64,000 nucleotides of DNA, from NCBI RefSeq assembly GCF_007301515.1, contig NZ_CP041666.1, positions 682,001-746,000 of the forward strand. The letters are read 5' to 3'. This document shows, piece by piece, positions 8,391 to 16,023 of the stretch. The stretch comes from Radiobacillus deserti. GTDB lineage: Bacteria > Bacillota > Bacilli > Bacillales > Amphibacillaceae. The position numbers and the translations under genes were made by a program. Position 1 is the stretch's first letter. The number at the start of each line of letters is the position of its first letter. The notes below the pieces were generated by a model, which was not told the origin of the DNA, did not search any database, and saw only the letters and a program-made list of their open reading frames with translations.

Positions 8391-8780
8391 GCGTTTATTC
8401 AATTCTGCTAAGAGCAAAAACCATGCAATATCTATTCATTTTCATAAGTGAATGCTATAGGACTGATTATCCGCACTACCATTAAATTTTAGTTATAAAG
8501 TCATCGCAAAGTAACTATAACAAAATAGAAATTTTCTAACCGTATGTCATTCAAAATTAAAATTACAGCAACACTACTTTTTCATATTTGTTTCCTACTC
8601 TTATAAATTATATAACTCGAACCTTGTCAGACGTGTTGTGTATATTTTGCTATAAAAAATTCTTATATAGTAGCAGTAAGGAAAGTAATAAATATAATCG
8701 GGTTGGGAGCAAAAAAACATCGTAAATCCTTAGAGATACAAGGGATTCTCCCATCCCAAGCAACCATAGGAGGAAATGCA

Positions 8781-9750
8781 ATGATCCACACTTTTAAAAT
8801 ATATTTTCCACTTGATTACCGAGGAGTGCAAGACATCCAACATAGGTTAGGCATTAAGTACACCGAATTAAACGGTTATTTGGAAGGTTTATTTTCAGGC
8901 ATTAGTGTAGTCCTAATGAGCAAAGATAAGGGAGAATGGCATCTATCCATGTTTGTTGATGTAATCAAATTGCTAAATACACCTAACATTAGAGAAGACA
9001 TGTATATTGATGTTGAATACAAAGTAAAAAAATTCTTTGGCATATTCTCGGACATTCCCTATGCTATAAACATCATGTGCTAACAAGAATAGATTATCGA
9101 TATGATATTGTGATACAAAGCAAAGACATTCGTCAGCTTTTGATTGATTTATACAAGAAAATGGCACGAAGCTATTGCCGACAAACTAAAAGAACTGGTT
9201 ATCAAGATAAGAAAACTAAAGAATACGTTACTTATGAGACATCTGTTGAACACAAGTCTAAATCAGTGAAATCCATTGTCTATCTAAAAAACGAAGAATG
9301 CGAAGCAAAAGGTCGAAAACCCGCATCCTACGAAGAAGATGTCATTCGATTTGAAGTACAAGTCGGAAACAATCGGTTGTATTATTTAGAAAAGGAAAAA
9401 GATGTACCAAGAAAGCTGTGGGAATACTTTCGACATCAGCATTATGTCGATCAATTTGCTAAGTACATGTTTCCTATTTACTACACCGAAACATTTTATA
9501 AGTTGGATGAAGCCCGAAAAATCATCAGAAAGTCCTTGTAACAACAAAAAATAAGCAAAAACTCGTTGATTTCCTCAAAAAAGTCTCCTCTTTTGACTTA
9601 GATACTCCACTTAAAACTATGACCAAAGCAACAAGAAAAAAGCGTATCTCCATCCTCCAAAGTCTACAGATCAATCCTGTTCCTATTCCGAAAAATCACA
9701 AGAATGCCCCCTCTGTTTTGGAAAATCCCCTAAAAAACTTCTCTTCTTGA
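8781..9750 (+). pseudogene. Phage/plasmid replication protein (II/X-like), two frameshifts
   Basis: One protein is readable in three consecutive frames. It starts MIHTFKIYFPLDYRG at an ATG with AGGAGG seven bases upstream. The first frame stops at 9081-9083, but similarity continues one frame back from about 9077 (RIDYRYDI, KSKSVKSIVYLKNEE, YEEDVIRFEVQV). The second frame stops at 9539-9541 and continues again one frame back to NPLKNFSS at 9748-9750. The middle block resembles rolling-circle or filamentous-phage type II/X initiators. Both shifts go in the same direction (-1). Decay is the simplest reading. The hairpin GGGTTGGGAG/CTCCCATCCC at about 8700-8756 lies in its leader. Confidence 0.65.
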
Positions 9751-9910
9751 ACTGCTTCTGTCAGATGAAAGATGTCTTTTATTTTCCCAATAAAGAAAGG
9801 GTATTATAAAAAACAATAATAATGTTATGATAAAGGTTATTTATTTATTGCTAAACGATAAGATTTGGATTAGAATTAGTATAATGATAAATAAGCGGGG
9901 TGCTTCTTTT

Positions 9911-10411
9911 ATGAACCAAGACTTTTTAAAAGTAGTGGAACGAGCGAAAACAATCTTGTTAAAAATTGCAGTTTGCATCATAGGCATTACGGTACTTGCT
10001 TTATGTATATTTTGGTTGCCTTGGCAAGCCAATGTATTAGCAAAAATGTATCCAGAGTTTGCTTATTTGCAATATCCACTTTTAATCGGTTTGTATGTTA
10101 CGGCAATTCCATTTTTCTTTGCTCTGTACCAGGCTTTTAGACTTTTAAATTATATTGATAACGATATTGCTTTCTCGAAGTTATCTGTAAAAGCGTTGAG
10201 AAAAATACAATACTGTGCAATTACAATCTGTTTCTTGTATGTCGCAGGTTTTATCTTACTTACATCACAAAATGCATCTAATCCAGGTATATTGCTCATC
10301 GGATTAATAATTGCTTTTTCTTCTGGTGTTATTGCAGTTTTCACTGCTGTTCTTCAAAAACTCTTAAAAAATGCTCTTGATATAAAATCAGAAAATGATT
10401 TAACTGTTTGA
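9911..10411 (+). CDS. DUF2975 membrane protein (YoaS-like), island copy
   Basis: About 166 residues with four predicted membrane segments, matching the DUF2975 family. It has a close relative in the core chromosome at 28464-28940; both end NDLTV and are followed by the same HTH gene. The function of DUF2975 proteins is unknown; they usually sit upstream of a small XRE-type regulator (YozG). The frame runs back to 9827, but the ATG at 9911 aligns with the start of the chromosomal copy, and GGGGTG lies upstream of it in both. Confidence 0.75.
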   Translation: MNQDFLKVVERAKTILLKIAVCIIGITVLALCIFWLPWQANVLAKMYPEFAYLQYPLLIGLYVTAIPFFFALYQAFRLLNYIDNDIAFSKLSVKALRKIQYCAITICFLYVAGFILLTSQNASNPGILLIGLIIAFSSGVIAVFTAVLQKLLKNALDIKSENDLTV

Positions 10412-10421
10412 GGTGAAAATA

Positions 10422-10640
10422 ATGGCAATTATAATCAACATTGACGTGATGTTAGCAAAAAGAAAAATGAGTGTCACCGAACTCTCGCAGAGAGTCGGAA
10501 TAACAATGGCTAATCTTTCTATTTTGAAAAATGGAAAGGCAAAAGCGATTCGCTTCTCTACCTTAGAAGCTATCTGTAAGGCGTTAGACTGTCAACCAGG
10601 TGATATTCTTGAATATCAAAATGACAATGACCACAAATAA
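10422..10640 (+). CDS. Small XRE-type HTH regulator (YozG-like), island copy
   Basis: 72 residues, essentially one helix-turn-helix domain (VTELSQRVGITMANLSILKNGKAKAIRF, LEAICKALDCQPGDILEY). It is about 85-90% identical by eye to the chromosomal copy at 28951. GAGGTG sits six bases before the ATG. It begins ten bases after the DUF2975 stop, so both are co-transcribed; the pair probably forms a regulator-membrane protein unit of unknown role. Confidence 0.82.
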   Translation: MAIIINIDVMLAKRKMSVTELSQRVGITMANLSILKNGKAKAIRFSTLEAICKALDCQPGDILEYQNDNDHK

Positions 10641-10664
10641 TAAGCAAGGAAAGGGAATGATTTG

Positions 10665-11081
10665 ATGAAGAAATTACTTACATTACCAGTAACAATTTTT
10701 CTATTGATTCTTTTATCAGCATGTTCTAATTATCAAGGTGATCCAATTGAACCGAGTGAAAATAATATGATTATCAATATAAAAAATAATGCCAATTTTG
10801 ATTTTTACTCGATAGAAATCAGTACCGATAAAACCACAGGCGGTATAAGTCGTGCTGATGGTTCCGAAATACAAAAAGGAGAGACACTTAGGAAGGAATA
10901 CATTGTCGGGGAAGACTTTGACTTAGAAGGTGAAACAACGTTTAAATTTGTACTAATTGGTGAAAAGGAACAGAGAATACCATTGAAAGAAGTAACACTT
11001 GAATTAACTACAAATAAGGAATACTATTTTGAGATTACTGGTGATTCGAAAAAGGATGCTGTCATAAAGAGAGTTAAATAG
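10665..11081 (+). CDS. Putative lipoprotein of unknown function
   Basis: 138 residues with a lipoprotein signal peptide: KK, hydrophobic core, and lipobox LLSAC placing the lipidated cysteine near residue 20. The mature part is beta-rich, with no family I recognise. An AAGGAAAGGGAA stretch precedes the ATG; the in-frame TTG three bases earlier is less likely. It follows the DUF2975-HTH pair by 24 bases and probably belongs to the same transcript, which ends at the strong hairpin downstream. The chromosomal copy of the cassette has no such third gene. Confidence 0.65.
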   Translation: MKKLLTLPVTIFLLILLSACSNYQGDPIEPSENNMIINIKNNANFDFYSIEISTDKTTGGISRADGSEIQKGETLRKEYIVGEDFDLEGETTFKFVLIGEKEQRIPLKEVTLELTTNKEYYFEITGDSKKDAVIKRVK

Positions 11082-11112
11082 CGTTAGATTAATAGGTGCT
11101 TTGAGAACACAA

Positions 11113-11161
11113 AAAAGGATAGATGTAAACAGGTATCTCCCTGTTCATCTATCCTTTTATT
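11113..11161. terminator. Strong bidirectional terminator
   Basis: AAAGGATAGATG and CATCTATCCTTT form a long stem with an inner ACAGG/CCTGT stem and T-tracts on both sides. It separates the lipoprotein gene from the convergent regulator. Confidence 0.85.
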
Positions 11162-11206
11162 TTGTCTATAGAGTAGGCTACAAATAATGGTTTTACTCTT
11201 TTTATA

Positions 11207-11683
11207 TTACCTTCTATATTTTCTTGTAAAGTCCAGTAACGCTTGTGCAATTAGATCTTGCGTTTTAAATTGTGGGTAATTTTCTTTGCAGAAGTTGCTA
11301 AACGTTTCGTAAACTTCTTCATTCATCTTAATAGTTTTGCTTTCGAACTTGGCTCGATTACTATATATTCTTCCATCCAAAAGAAGCAATTGGTTACTTT
11401 TGTATCGTTCAATTAAGTGCTTCAACGATTCCATATTTTCTTTTATAAAAACTGATACCTCTCCTTCTTCTTTACTATCGATCCCCATTGACTCGACTCT
11501 TACATATTGTTTATTCTTCTTATTATATTGATACTCCCCGCCATTTCTCATTTCCGTTGTAAAGGTTGAATACGCATAGCCGAGCATATTGGCAATCTCC
11601 TTTAGTGTGCTTCTTTTCAACATATCATTGACTTCTTCAATTTTTCTTGCAGGTACCAACGCAAGAAACTTTTCTCTATCCAT
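11207..11683 (-). CDS. Putative DNA-binding regulator (HTH plus RHH-like C-terminus)
   Basis: 158 residues. The N-terminal part contains a helix-turn-helix-like stretch (LKEIANMLGYAYSTFTTEM). The C-terminal part (KTIKMNEEVYETFSNF, LIAQALLDFTRKY) looks like a ribbon-helix-helix segment, as in plasmid copy-control or partition regulators. The start at 11683 was chosen because AAAGGAG is eight bases upstream; the alternative at 11689 leaves only two. It is the only minus-strand gene of the island and is divergent from the XRE gene. Confidence 0.6.
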   Translation of the reverse strand: MDREKFLALVPARKIEEVNDMLKRSTLKEIANMLGYAYSTFTTEMRNGGEYQYNKKNKQYVRVESMGIDSKEEGEVSVFIKENMESLKHLIERYKSNQLLLLDGRIYSNRAKFESKTIKMNEEVYETFSNFCKENYPQFKTQDLIAQALLDFTRKYRR

Positions 11684-11870
11684 CTGCATAACTCCTTTCT
11701 TTTTGTGTTGTTTTTGTAGCTATCACATCTTATACCAATCTATTTAATTTAATTCCTATATTTCGACATTCATTGACCTATACAGTGAATAAACGGAATC
11801 TCATAATCTATGATAAAGAGATGTTACGCATTAGGAGTTTTTATTAAGACAAATAGAGAAGGTGATAGGT

Positions 11871-12134
11871 ATGGATGCGAATAAGGAGATTTCGCCGACT
11901 GTGTACGGTAAACTACTTCAAAAAGCACGAAAAGAAAAAGGTTGGAGCTTGCAAGAGGTAGAAAAAATGACAGGAATTAAGGGGAGCTACATTCATTTAT
12001 TAGAAATAGGAAAAAAAAGGAACCCTTCTGTCACGACAATATTTGCTTTGACAAATGTGTACAACTTGGAGATGTGTAAAGTTGCAGAAATGGTTGTAAG
12101 ACAGGCACAGGAGGATGAAATAAGTGACAAATAA
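11871..12134 (+). CDS. XRE-family transcriptional regulator
   Basis: 87 residues with a full HTH_3 domain (YGKLLQKARKEKGWSLQEVEKMTGIKG, YIHLLEIGKKRNPS, TIFALTNVY). The ATG follows GAAGGTGATAGGT; an in-frame GTG nine bases upstream is less likely. It overlaps the next gene by 11 bases, so the two are translationally coupled. It may be the island's lysogeny-type regulator, but that is inferred from position only. Confidence 0.82.
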   Translation: MDANKEISPTVYGKLLQKARKEKGWSLQEVEKMTGIKGSYIHLLEIGKKRNPSVTTIFALTNVYNLEMCKVAEMVVRQAQEDEISDK

Positions 12135-12576
12135 CCAAAAAGATCAAATGCTACAAATAGCAATCGCAGATGGAAAGGCATTGGTTATTCTTTCGATGAT
12201 TAAGTGCGGGAACGAGTTTGATCTACTTGTAAAAAGTATAAATAGGAGTATGGAATTAGAACTCATTTCCCATGAAACCAGTATTAATATGGAAATAGAA
12301 GGAGAGAAGCATTCATTTAAAGGCTTATTTAAAGAATATAGCGATACCAAAAAACAGGCATCCTTTGTTATGAAACATCCGATTCTATTTTGTATAGACT
12401 TTGGTGATTTTCGTTATGAGGGAATGATGCCGAAAGGGACAAGGGAAAATCTACGTAGACATAACGTAAAAGAAATCGTGTTTGCTGTGTCAAATCAAGT
12501 TGCTCCTTCTTATGCAACGAAGAGTAAGAAAATGAAAAAGGTTACGATTAGCGGTATTAGCAATATACAAATATAG
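12124..12576 (+). CDS. Hypothetical island protein
   Basis: 150 residues, soluble, with mixed alpha/beta character and a basic C-terminus (SYATKSKKMKKV). No family recognised. The GTG start has AGGAGG eight bases upstream, inside the XRE gene. Overlap with the XRE gene suggests a partner such as a repressor-associated or anti-repressor protein; the sequence itself does not show this. Confidence 0.65.
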   Translation: MTNNQKDQMLQIAIADGKALVILSMIKCGNEFDLLVKSINRSMELELISHETSINMEIEGEKHSFKGLFKEYSDTKKQASFVMKHPILFCIDFGDFRYEGMMPKGTRENLRRHNVKEIVFAVSNQVAPSYATKSKKMKKVTISGISNIQI

Positions 12577-12585
12577 GATTGTGGT

Positions 12586-12618
12586 TGAGGCATTGGGTAA
12601 ACAATGTCTCTTTATTTT
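12586..12618 (+). terminator. Terminator after the XRE pair
   Basis: GAGGCATTG pairs with CAATGTCTC (one G-T pair), followed by a T-rich tract (TTTATTTT). Confidence 0.65.
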
Positions 12619-12804
12619 GGGCATAAACACAAACAACCTGTAATAGTACAATTTATCCTGTTATACAAAAGGTCAAACACCCAACCTATTGAAATGACAT
12701 TTTTTCTAAGTATAATGTGAATTACAGGAGGTCACAGAAGGACATAAGTGACCATCCTCTTCATATCACCCTCAATCTTACAACAAGAAAGGAAGTCCCC
12801 TCAA

Positions 12805-12996
12805 ATGTATCATTTCTTAACTGATTATCCCGATTTGTTAGAAGTAAGTCACATTCAACAGATTCTAAGAATTGGTCGTCGTCAAGCCTATGAGTTAATT
12901 AGGTCAGCACCGTTTCCAATCGTAAGAGACGGTAAGAGAATAATTATTGCAAAAGAAGTGCTAATTAATTGGCTTACTGGAACAGTAGAAAAATAA
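12805..12996 (+). CDS. Excisionase-like HTH protein 1
   Basis: 63 residues: an HTH_17/Xis-type winged helix (LEVSHIQQILRIGRRQAYELIRS, VRDGKRIIIAKEVLINWL). These proteins bend DNA at att sites and bias the integrase to excision, or act as repressors. The frame extends to 12748, but the ATG here is preceded by AAGAAAGGAAG in a context shared with the next gene, and the sequence from this ATG aligns with its paralogue. Confidence 0.8.
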   Translation: MYHFLTDYPDLLEVSHIQQILRIGRRQAYELIRSAPFPIVRDGKRIIIAKEVLINWLTGTVEK

Positions 12997-13066
12997 TCTA
13001 TTCCTATTCCCCATTTACAAGAAACAATTCTCCTAAATTTTTACAACAAGAAAGGAAGATCCTCAA

Positions 13067-13261
13067 ATGAATAATATCGACTTCTCAAATTACCCCCTCG
13101 TACTAAACGTTAAGGACATCCAAAAAATTATGAGCATTGGTCGCCGTCAAGCATACGAATTAATCCATTCAGAACAATTTCATACAGTAAGAGTTGGAAA
13201 GTCTATTAAAGTCGCAAAACAAGTTTTCATTGATTGGTTGAACGGTGAGAAAACCGCTTAA
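13067..13261 (+). CDS. Excisionase-like HTH protein 2
   Basis: 64 residues, the same HTH_17/Xis fold as the gene 70 bases upstream (LNVKDIQKIMSIGRRQAYELIHS, VRVGKSIKVAKQVFIDWL). The two share roughly half their residues and an almost identical leader (ACAAGAAAGGAAG, then CTCAAATG), so they arose by tandem duplication. It lies just ahead of the integrase gene. Confidence 0.82.
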   Translation: MNNIDFSNYPLVLNVKDIQKIMSIGRRQAYELIHSEQFHTVRVGKSIKVAKQVFIDWLNGEKTA

Positions 13262-13312
13262 AAGGGAAAGAACTATCGGTTAAATCGTTGACAAGTAAGC
13301 GTATTTTAGACA

Positions 13313-13387
13313 TGATTGAGATAAGGCAAATGACTGTTACATCTCAATCAATGTTAGCATTGGAGATGTGCAGATTTCTGCATTCTC
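13313..13387 (+). promoter_or_regulatory. Two adjacent hairpins in the integrase leader
   Basis: TGATTGAGAT (13313-13322) and ATCTCAATCA (13341-13350) form a perfect 10-bp inverted repeat. It is followed by a second hairpin, GGAGATGTGCAGA against TCTGCATTCTCC (13362-13387). They sit between the second excisionase gene and int, where they could be operators or affect the int message. Confidence 0.45.
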
Positions 13388-13424
13388 CCTTTGAAATTAT
13401 GAAACTCAAAAGGAGCAATGTAAT

Positions 13425-14528
13425 ATGTCAGTAGGAAAAGATAAAGAAAGAAATACTTGGTATTACGTAATCAATAACAAGAATGGAAATCCGAAGCAAA
13501 TTAGAAGAAGAGGCTTCAAGACAAAGCGAGAAGCGGAAATAGCAAAGAATAAGATGTTGTATGAAATTAATAACGGGATGTACGTAGAGCCTACGAGAAT
13601 GAAGATGGAAGAATTGTCACAAAAATGGTTAAAGAAGAAAAAGCGTGACGTGCAAGAAACGACCTTCACAGGATATAAAATCCTTGTAGATAAGCATATT
13701 GAACCCTACTTCCATCAAAAGCAAATTGATAAGGTTAAAACATATCATATTGAAGAATTCTATGACCATCTTTATGAAGAAGCAGAATTATCAGGTACAA
13801 CCGTACAAAAAATTCATACGGTCATAAAAAGTTGTTTCGATTACGCAATGAAGATGGAATGGATCGCAAAGAATCCAGTTGATTCCGTCGATCGACCGAA
13901 ACGAGAACCATCGGTAGTTGAAGTGTGGGATTCAAATGAAGTTCGCTTTTTCTTAGATAACACCAATGATGATCCGTTATTCATTGCATACCAACTTGCT
14001 GTCGCAGAGGGTATGCGTCAAGGCGAAATTTTAGGCTTACGATGGAAAGACATTGATTTTAAAGGACAGAAGCTAACGATTCGTCAGACTCTAAGCAATG
14101 ATGGAAAGAAGCTAAAGCCAGGTGCTAAGAATAAAAGCAGTTTACGTACGATTCCTCTTACAAAAGAGACACTAATAGTCCTTAAAAAGCATCCAAACAG
14201 ACAAAGCAAGATAAAAATTGAATCGGAAAGTGCATTTAAAGATTTAGATTTAGTTGTATGCACCAATGTAGGTACACCCATAAATCCAAGCAATTTAAGA
14301 CGATCATTTAATCGTAATATTGAAAAGCTCGATATGAAGAAAATCCGCTTTCATGGATTACGTCATACTCATGCTACCATTTGCTTGCAATTAAATATGC
14401 ATCCCAAGATTGTTGCGGAACGTCTTGGTCATGCAGATGTACGAATAACATTGGACACATATAGCCATCTTTTACCGAGTATGCAAAGCCAAGCTGTTAA
14501 TCAAATTAGTCAAGCAATCTTCGGTTAA
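13425..14528 (+). CDS. int: Tyrosine recombinase / phage-type integrase
   Basis: 367 residues. The order is an AP2-like arm-binding domain (about 1-55), SAM-like core-binding domain (60-160) and catalytic domain (170-360). Catalytic residues are visible: R198 (GMRQGE), H310 and R313 (HGLRHTHA), H336 (LGHADVRIT) and the nucleophile Y346 (TYSH). It inserts the element into the anticodon region of tRNA-Ala, 100 bases downstream. AGGAG lies before the ATG. It looks intact and is probably active. Confidence 0.95.
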   Translation: MSVGKDKERNTWYYVINNKNGNPKQIRRRGFKTKREAEIAKNKMLYEINNGMYVEPTRMKMEELSQKWLKKKKRDVQETTFTGYKILVDKHIEPYFHQKQIDKVKTYHIEEFYDHLYEEAELSGTTVQKIHTVIKSCFDYAMKMEWIAKNPVDSVDRPKREPSVVEVWDSNEVRFFLDNTNDDPLFIAYQLAVAEGMRQGEILGLRWKDIDFKGQKLTIRQTLSNDGKKLKPGAKNKSSLRTIPLTKETLIVLKKHPNRQSKIKIESESAFKDLDLVVCTNVGTPINPSNLRRSFNRNIEKLDMKKIRFHGLRHTHATICLQLNMHPKIVAERLGHADVRITLDTYSHLLPSMQSQAVNQISQAIFG

Positions 14529-14538
14529 AGCGTGTTTT

Positions 14539-14556
14539 ATGACCAAATTATGACCA
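14539..14556. repeat. Putative integrase arm-type sites, right
   Basis: ATGACCA at 14539 and again at 14550, 11 bp apart, right after the int stop codon. They match the repeats inside the other end of the island. Confidence 0.5.
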
Positions 14557-14595
14557 CAAAAGAAATCCCACAAGTTTCTCACCTCTAAAAAACAG

Positions 14596-14622
14596 AAAAA
14601 ACCCTTATATATTAAGGGTTTA
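14596..14622. terminator. Terminator of tRNA-Ala and int
   Basis: AAACCCTTAAT pairs with ATTAAGGGTTT-type arms around a short AT loop, with T-tracts on both strands. It serves the tRNA (minus) and the integrase (plus). It is island DNA, replacing the terminator displaced to 8056-8086. Confidence 0.75.
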
Positions 14623-14628
14623 CATAGA

Positions 14629-14701
14629 TGGAGCATAGGAGGCTCGAACTCCTGACCTCTACACTGCCAGTGTAGCGCTCTCCCAGCTGAGCTAATGCCC
14701 C
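14629..14701 (-). tRNA. tRNA-Ala (anticodon GGC)
   Basis: 73 nt forming a full cloverleaf: acceptor GGGGCAT/ATGCTCC, D-arm GCTCAGCTGGGAGAGC, anticodon arm CTACA-CTGGCAG-TGTAG with anticodon GGC, and T-arm AGGAG-TTCGAGC-CTCCT. CCA is not encoded. The gene is a chimera: its 5' part is chromosomal, while the part 3' of the anticodon came with the island, which replaced the original T-stem (AGCGG/CCGCT, still visible at 8103-8117). Confidence 0.95.
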
Positions 14702-14868
14702 GTATGATGTTTTGCCGACAAGATTTATTTTAAAGGCTCGACTTATGCGTGTCAATTGCAAGGTACTCCCTGTGTTTAGGGAGGTTAAAGTAGTCTGCAA
14801 AAAAGATTACCAATTCCACTGAATCAAATGGTAAAATAGTACTACTCGTTTTGTTTCAGGAGGAAAAG

Positions 14869-15279
14869 ATGAAAAAATTTATTACCATTTTAGGTACTAT
14901 CTTATTTGCAATATTTGTTGTTAGAGCATTTACTTATTTTGCAACAGGGAGTGTGAGTCAAAAAGAATACGCACAACAATTAGTGGAAGAGCAGCTAGAT
15001 GCCAATCCTGAGATTGATAAATATAAGATATTAGAAGTAATCCCTTATGGGGAGAAAAATTTTATAAATGCGACAGTAATGGGATTACCGCAAGATCATG
15101 CTACTCAATTAGAGATTGAAGTAAGAGTAAAAGAAACGACGGTAAAGGGATTAGAATACGAACAAAGCTATTATCATGTCTTCTTCAAGTTGGAAGGCGA
15201 AGAGGAATGGAAATATGGACGTAAAATTTCTACAGGTACAACCAGTGGAACTCAACAGTACGAACTAGAAGACTATTAA
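14869..15279 (+). CDS. Membrane-anchored protein of unknown function
   Basis: 136 residues. One N-terminal membrane segment (about 3-22) is followed by an extracytoplasmic domain of mixed alpha/beta content with no recognised family. CAGGAGG is placed well for the ATG used here; the frame is open 18 bases further upstream. It stands alone between the tRNA and a terminator. Confidence 0.6.
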   Translation: MKKFITILGTILFAIFVVRAFTYFATGSVSQKEYAQQLVEEQLDANPEIDKYKILEVIPYGEKNFINATVMGLPQDHATQLEIEVRVKETTVKGLEYEQSYYHVFFKLEGEEEWKYGRKISTGTTSGTQQYELEDY

Positions 15280-15283
15280 CACG

Positions 15284-15308
15284 GGCGACCTAATTGGTCG
15301 TCTTTTTC
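15284..15308 (+). terminator. Terminator
   Basis: GGCGACC pairs with GGTCGTC across a short loop, followed by five T. Confidence 0.7.
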
Positions 15309-15401
15309 ACAAAGGTTTATTAAGAAATCACTACTTATCTTTCCTAATTTGGATTAAAGTAAAGGTAGAGATTCTACTATTCTTTAAAAGAGGTGAGAGA
15401 T

Positions 15402-15758
15402 TTGTCTGAGATATTTAAACGGATAGACACTGTATTTTTAAAAGTGAAACGATTTGATGAAGCCATAGAATGGTATAAGCAAGTGTTAGGATTTGAAGTG
15501 AGGTGGGTGATAGAGGAAGGGTATGCAGCGATGGAAGTTGGAGAAACTCCACTTACATTAGTTCAATCCGAACAAAACTTCCAACCAATCGAAGATATAC
15601 AGTTTAATTTCTATGTATCTGATATACAGGAGGCATATCAGCATTTAAAGTCCCACGACGTAGAGGTTGGAGAAATTGTGGATCATGGTGATTTACAAGA
15701 ATTTAGTTTTAAGGACCTTGATGGTAATGTGTTAGCCGTTTGCTATTTTGAAGAATGA
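15402..15758 (+). CDS. VOC (glyoxalase/dioxygenase) superfamily protein
   Basis: 118 residues with two beta-alpha-beta-beta-beta units (IDTVFLKVKRFDEAIEWYKQVLGF, then FNFYVSDIQEAYQHL and FSFKDLDGNVLAV). VOC proteins bind a metal and act on small molecules or sequester drugs; the substrate cannot be told. It is clearly related to the protein at 34558. I chose the TTG at 15402, which fits AGAGGTGA spacing and the paralogue's start; a GTG nine bases earlier overlaps the Shine-Dalgarno. Confidence 0.8.
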   Translation: MSEIFKRIDTVFLKVKRFDEAIEWYKQVLGFEVRWVIEEGYAAMEVGETPLTLVQSEQNFQPIEDIQFNFYVSDIQEAYQHLKSHDVEVGEIVDHGDLQEFSFKDLDGNVLAVCYFEE

Positions 15759-15775
15759 TATGTAAAAATCAAAGT

Positions 15776-15806
15776 AATCGCTTCCATTAAGGGAGCGATT
15801 TTTTAA
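15776..15806 (+). terminator. Terminator
   Basis: AATCGCTTCC and GGGAGCGATT pair around a short loop, followed by six T. Confidence 0.8.
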
Positions 15807-16023
15807 TTGGTGTTTTTGCATAAATAATCAAAATTTTACATAATAAATCGAAATCCCACTAATCAATCTATAAAATAGAATGAATATTACGAAAATTATA
15901 TCATTATGAGAATGAAGTGTGCGTTTTTGTTGCAATTCCTTTTCTGGTGTTCTTTAATAGAAAGCACAACAAAATAACTAGAGAGAGAAAGGGAGTTCAA
16001 AAACTAAGGAGGAGATTTTTACA

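Larger units (their letters stand above)
8139..8702. other. Gene-free left arm of the island
   Basis: About 560 bases without a credible gene. It holds three ATGACCA-like repeats at 8254-8284 and a terminator-like hairpin at 8354-8390. The rest is AT-rich. No replication origin could be recognised by eye. Confidence 0.5.
8118..14674. mobile_element. 6.5-kb integrative element in tRNA-Ala(GGC)
   Basis: The element lies between two copies of a 21-bp core that covers the anticodon arm of tRNA-Ala. It encodes a tyrosine integrase next to the intact tRNA, two excisionase-like HTH proteins, XRE and HTH/RHH-type regulators, a lipoprotein, a DUF2975-HTH pair and a broken rolling-circle-type rep gene. 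No capsid, conjugation or relaxase genes are visible, so it is a plasmid-derived or satellite-like integrative element. Its cassette at 9.9-10.6 kb has a near-identical relative at 28.5-29.2 kb in the core chromosome. The rep lesions suggest it no longer replicates autonomously, although integrase and excisionase look intact. Confidence 0.85.

Noticed and set aside
8703..8780. N-terminal extension of the rep gene
   Set aside because: It covers a hairpin in the leader; AGGAGG is set for the ATG at 8781.
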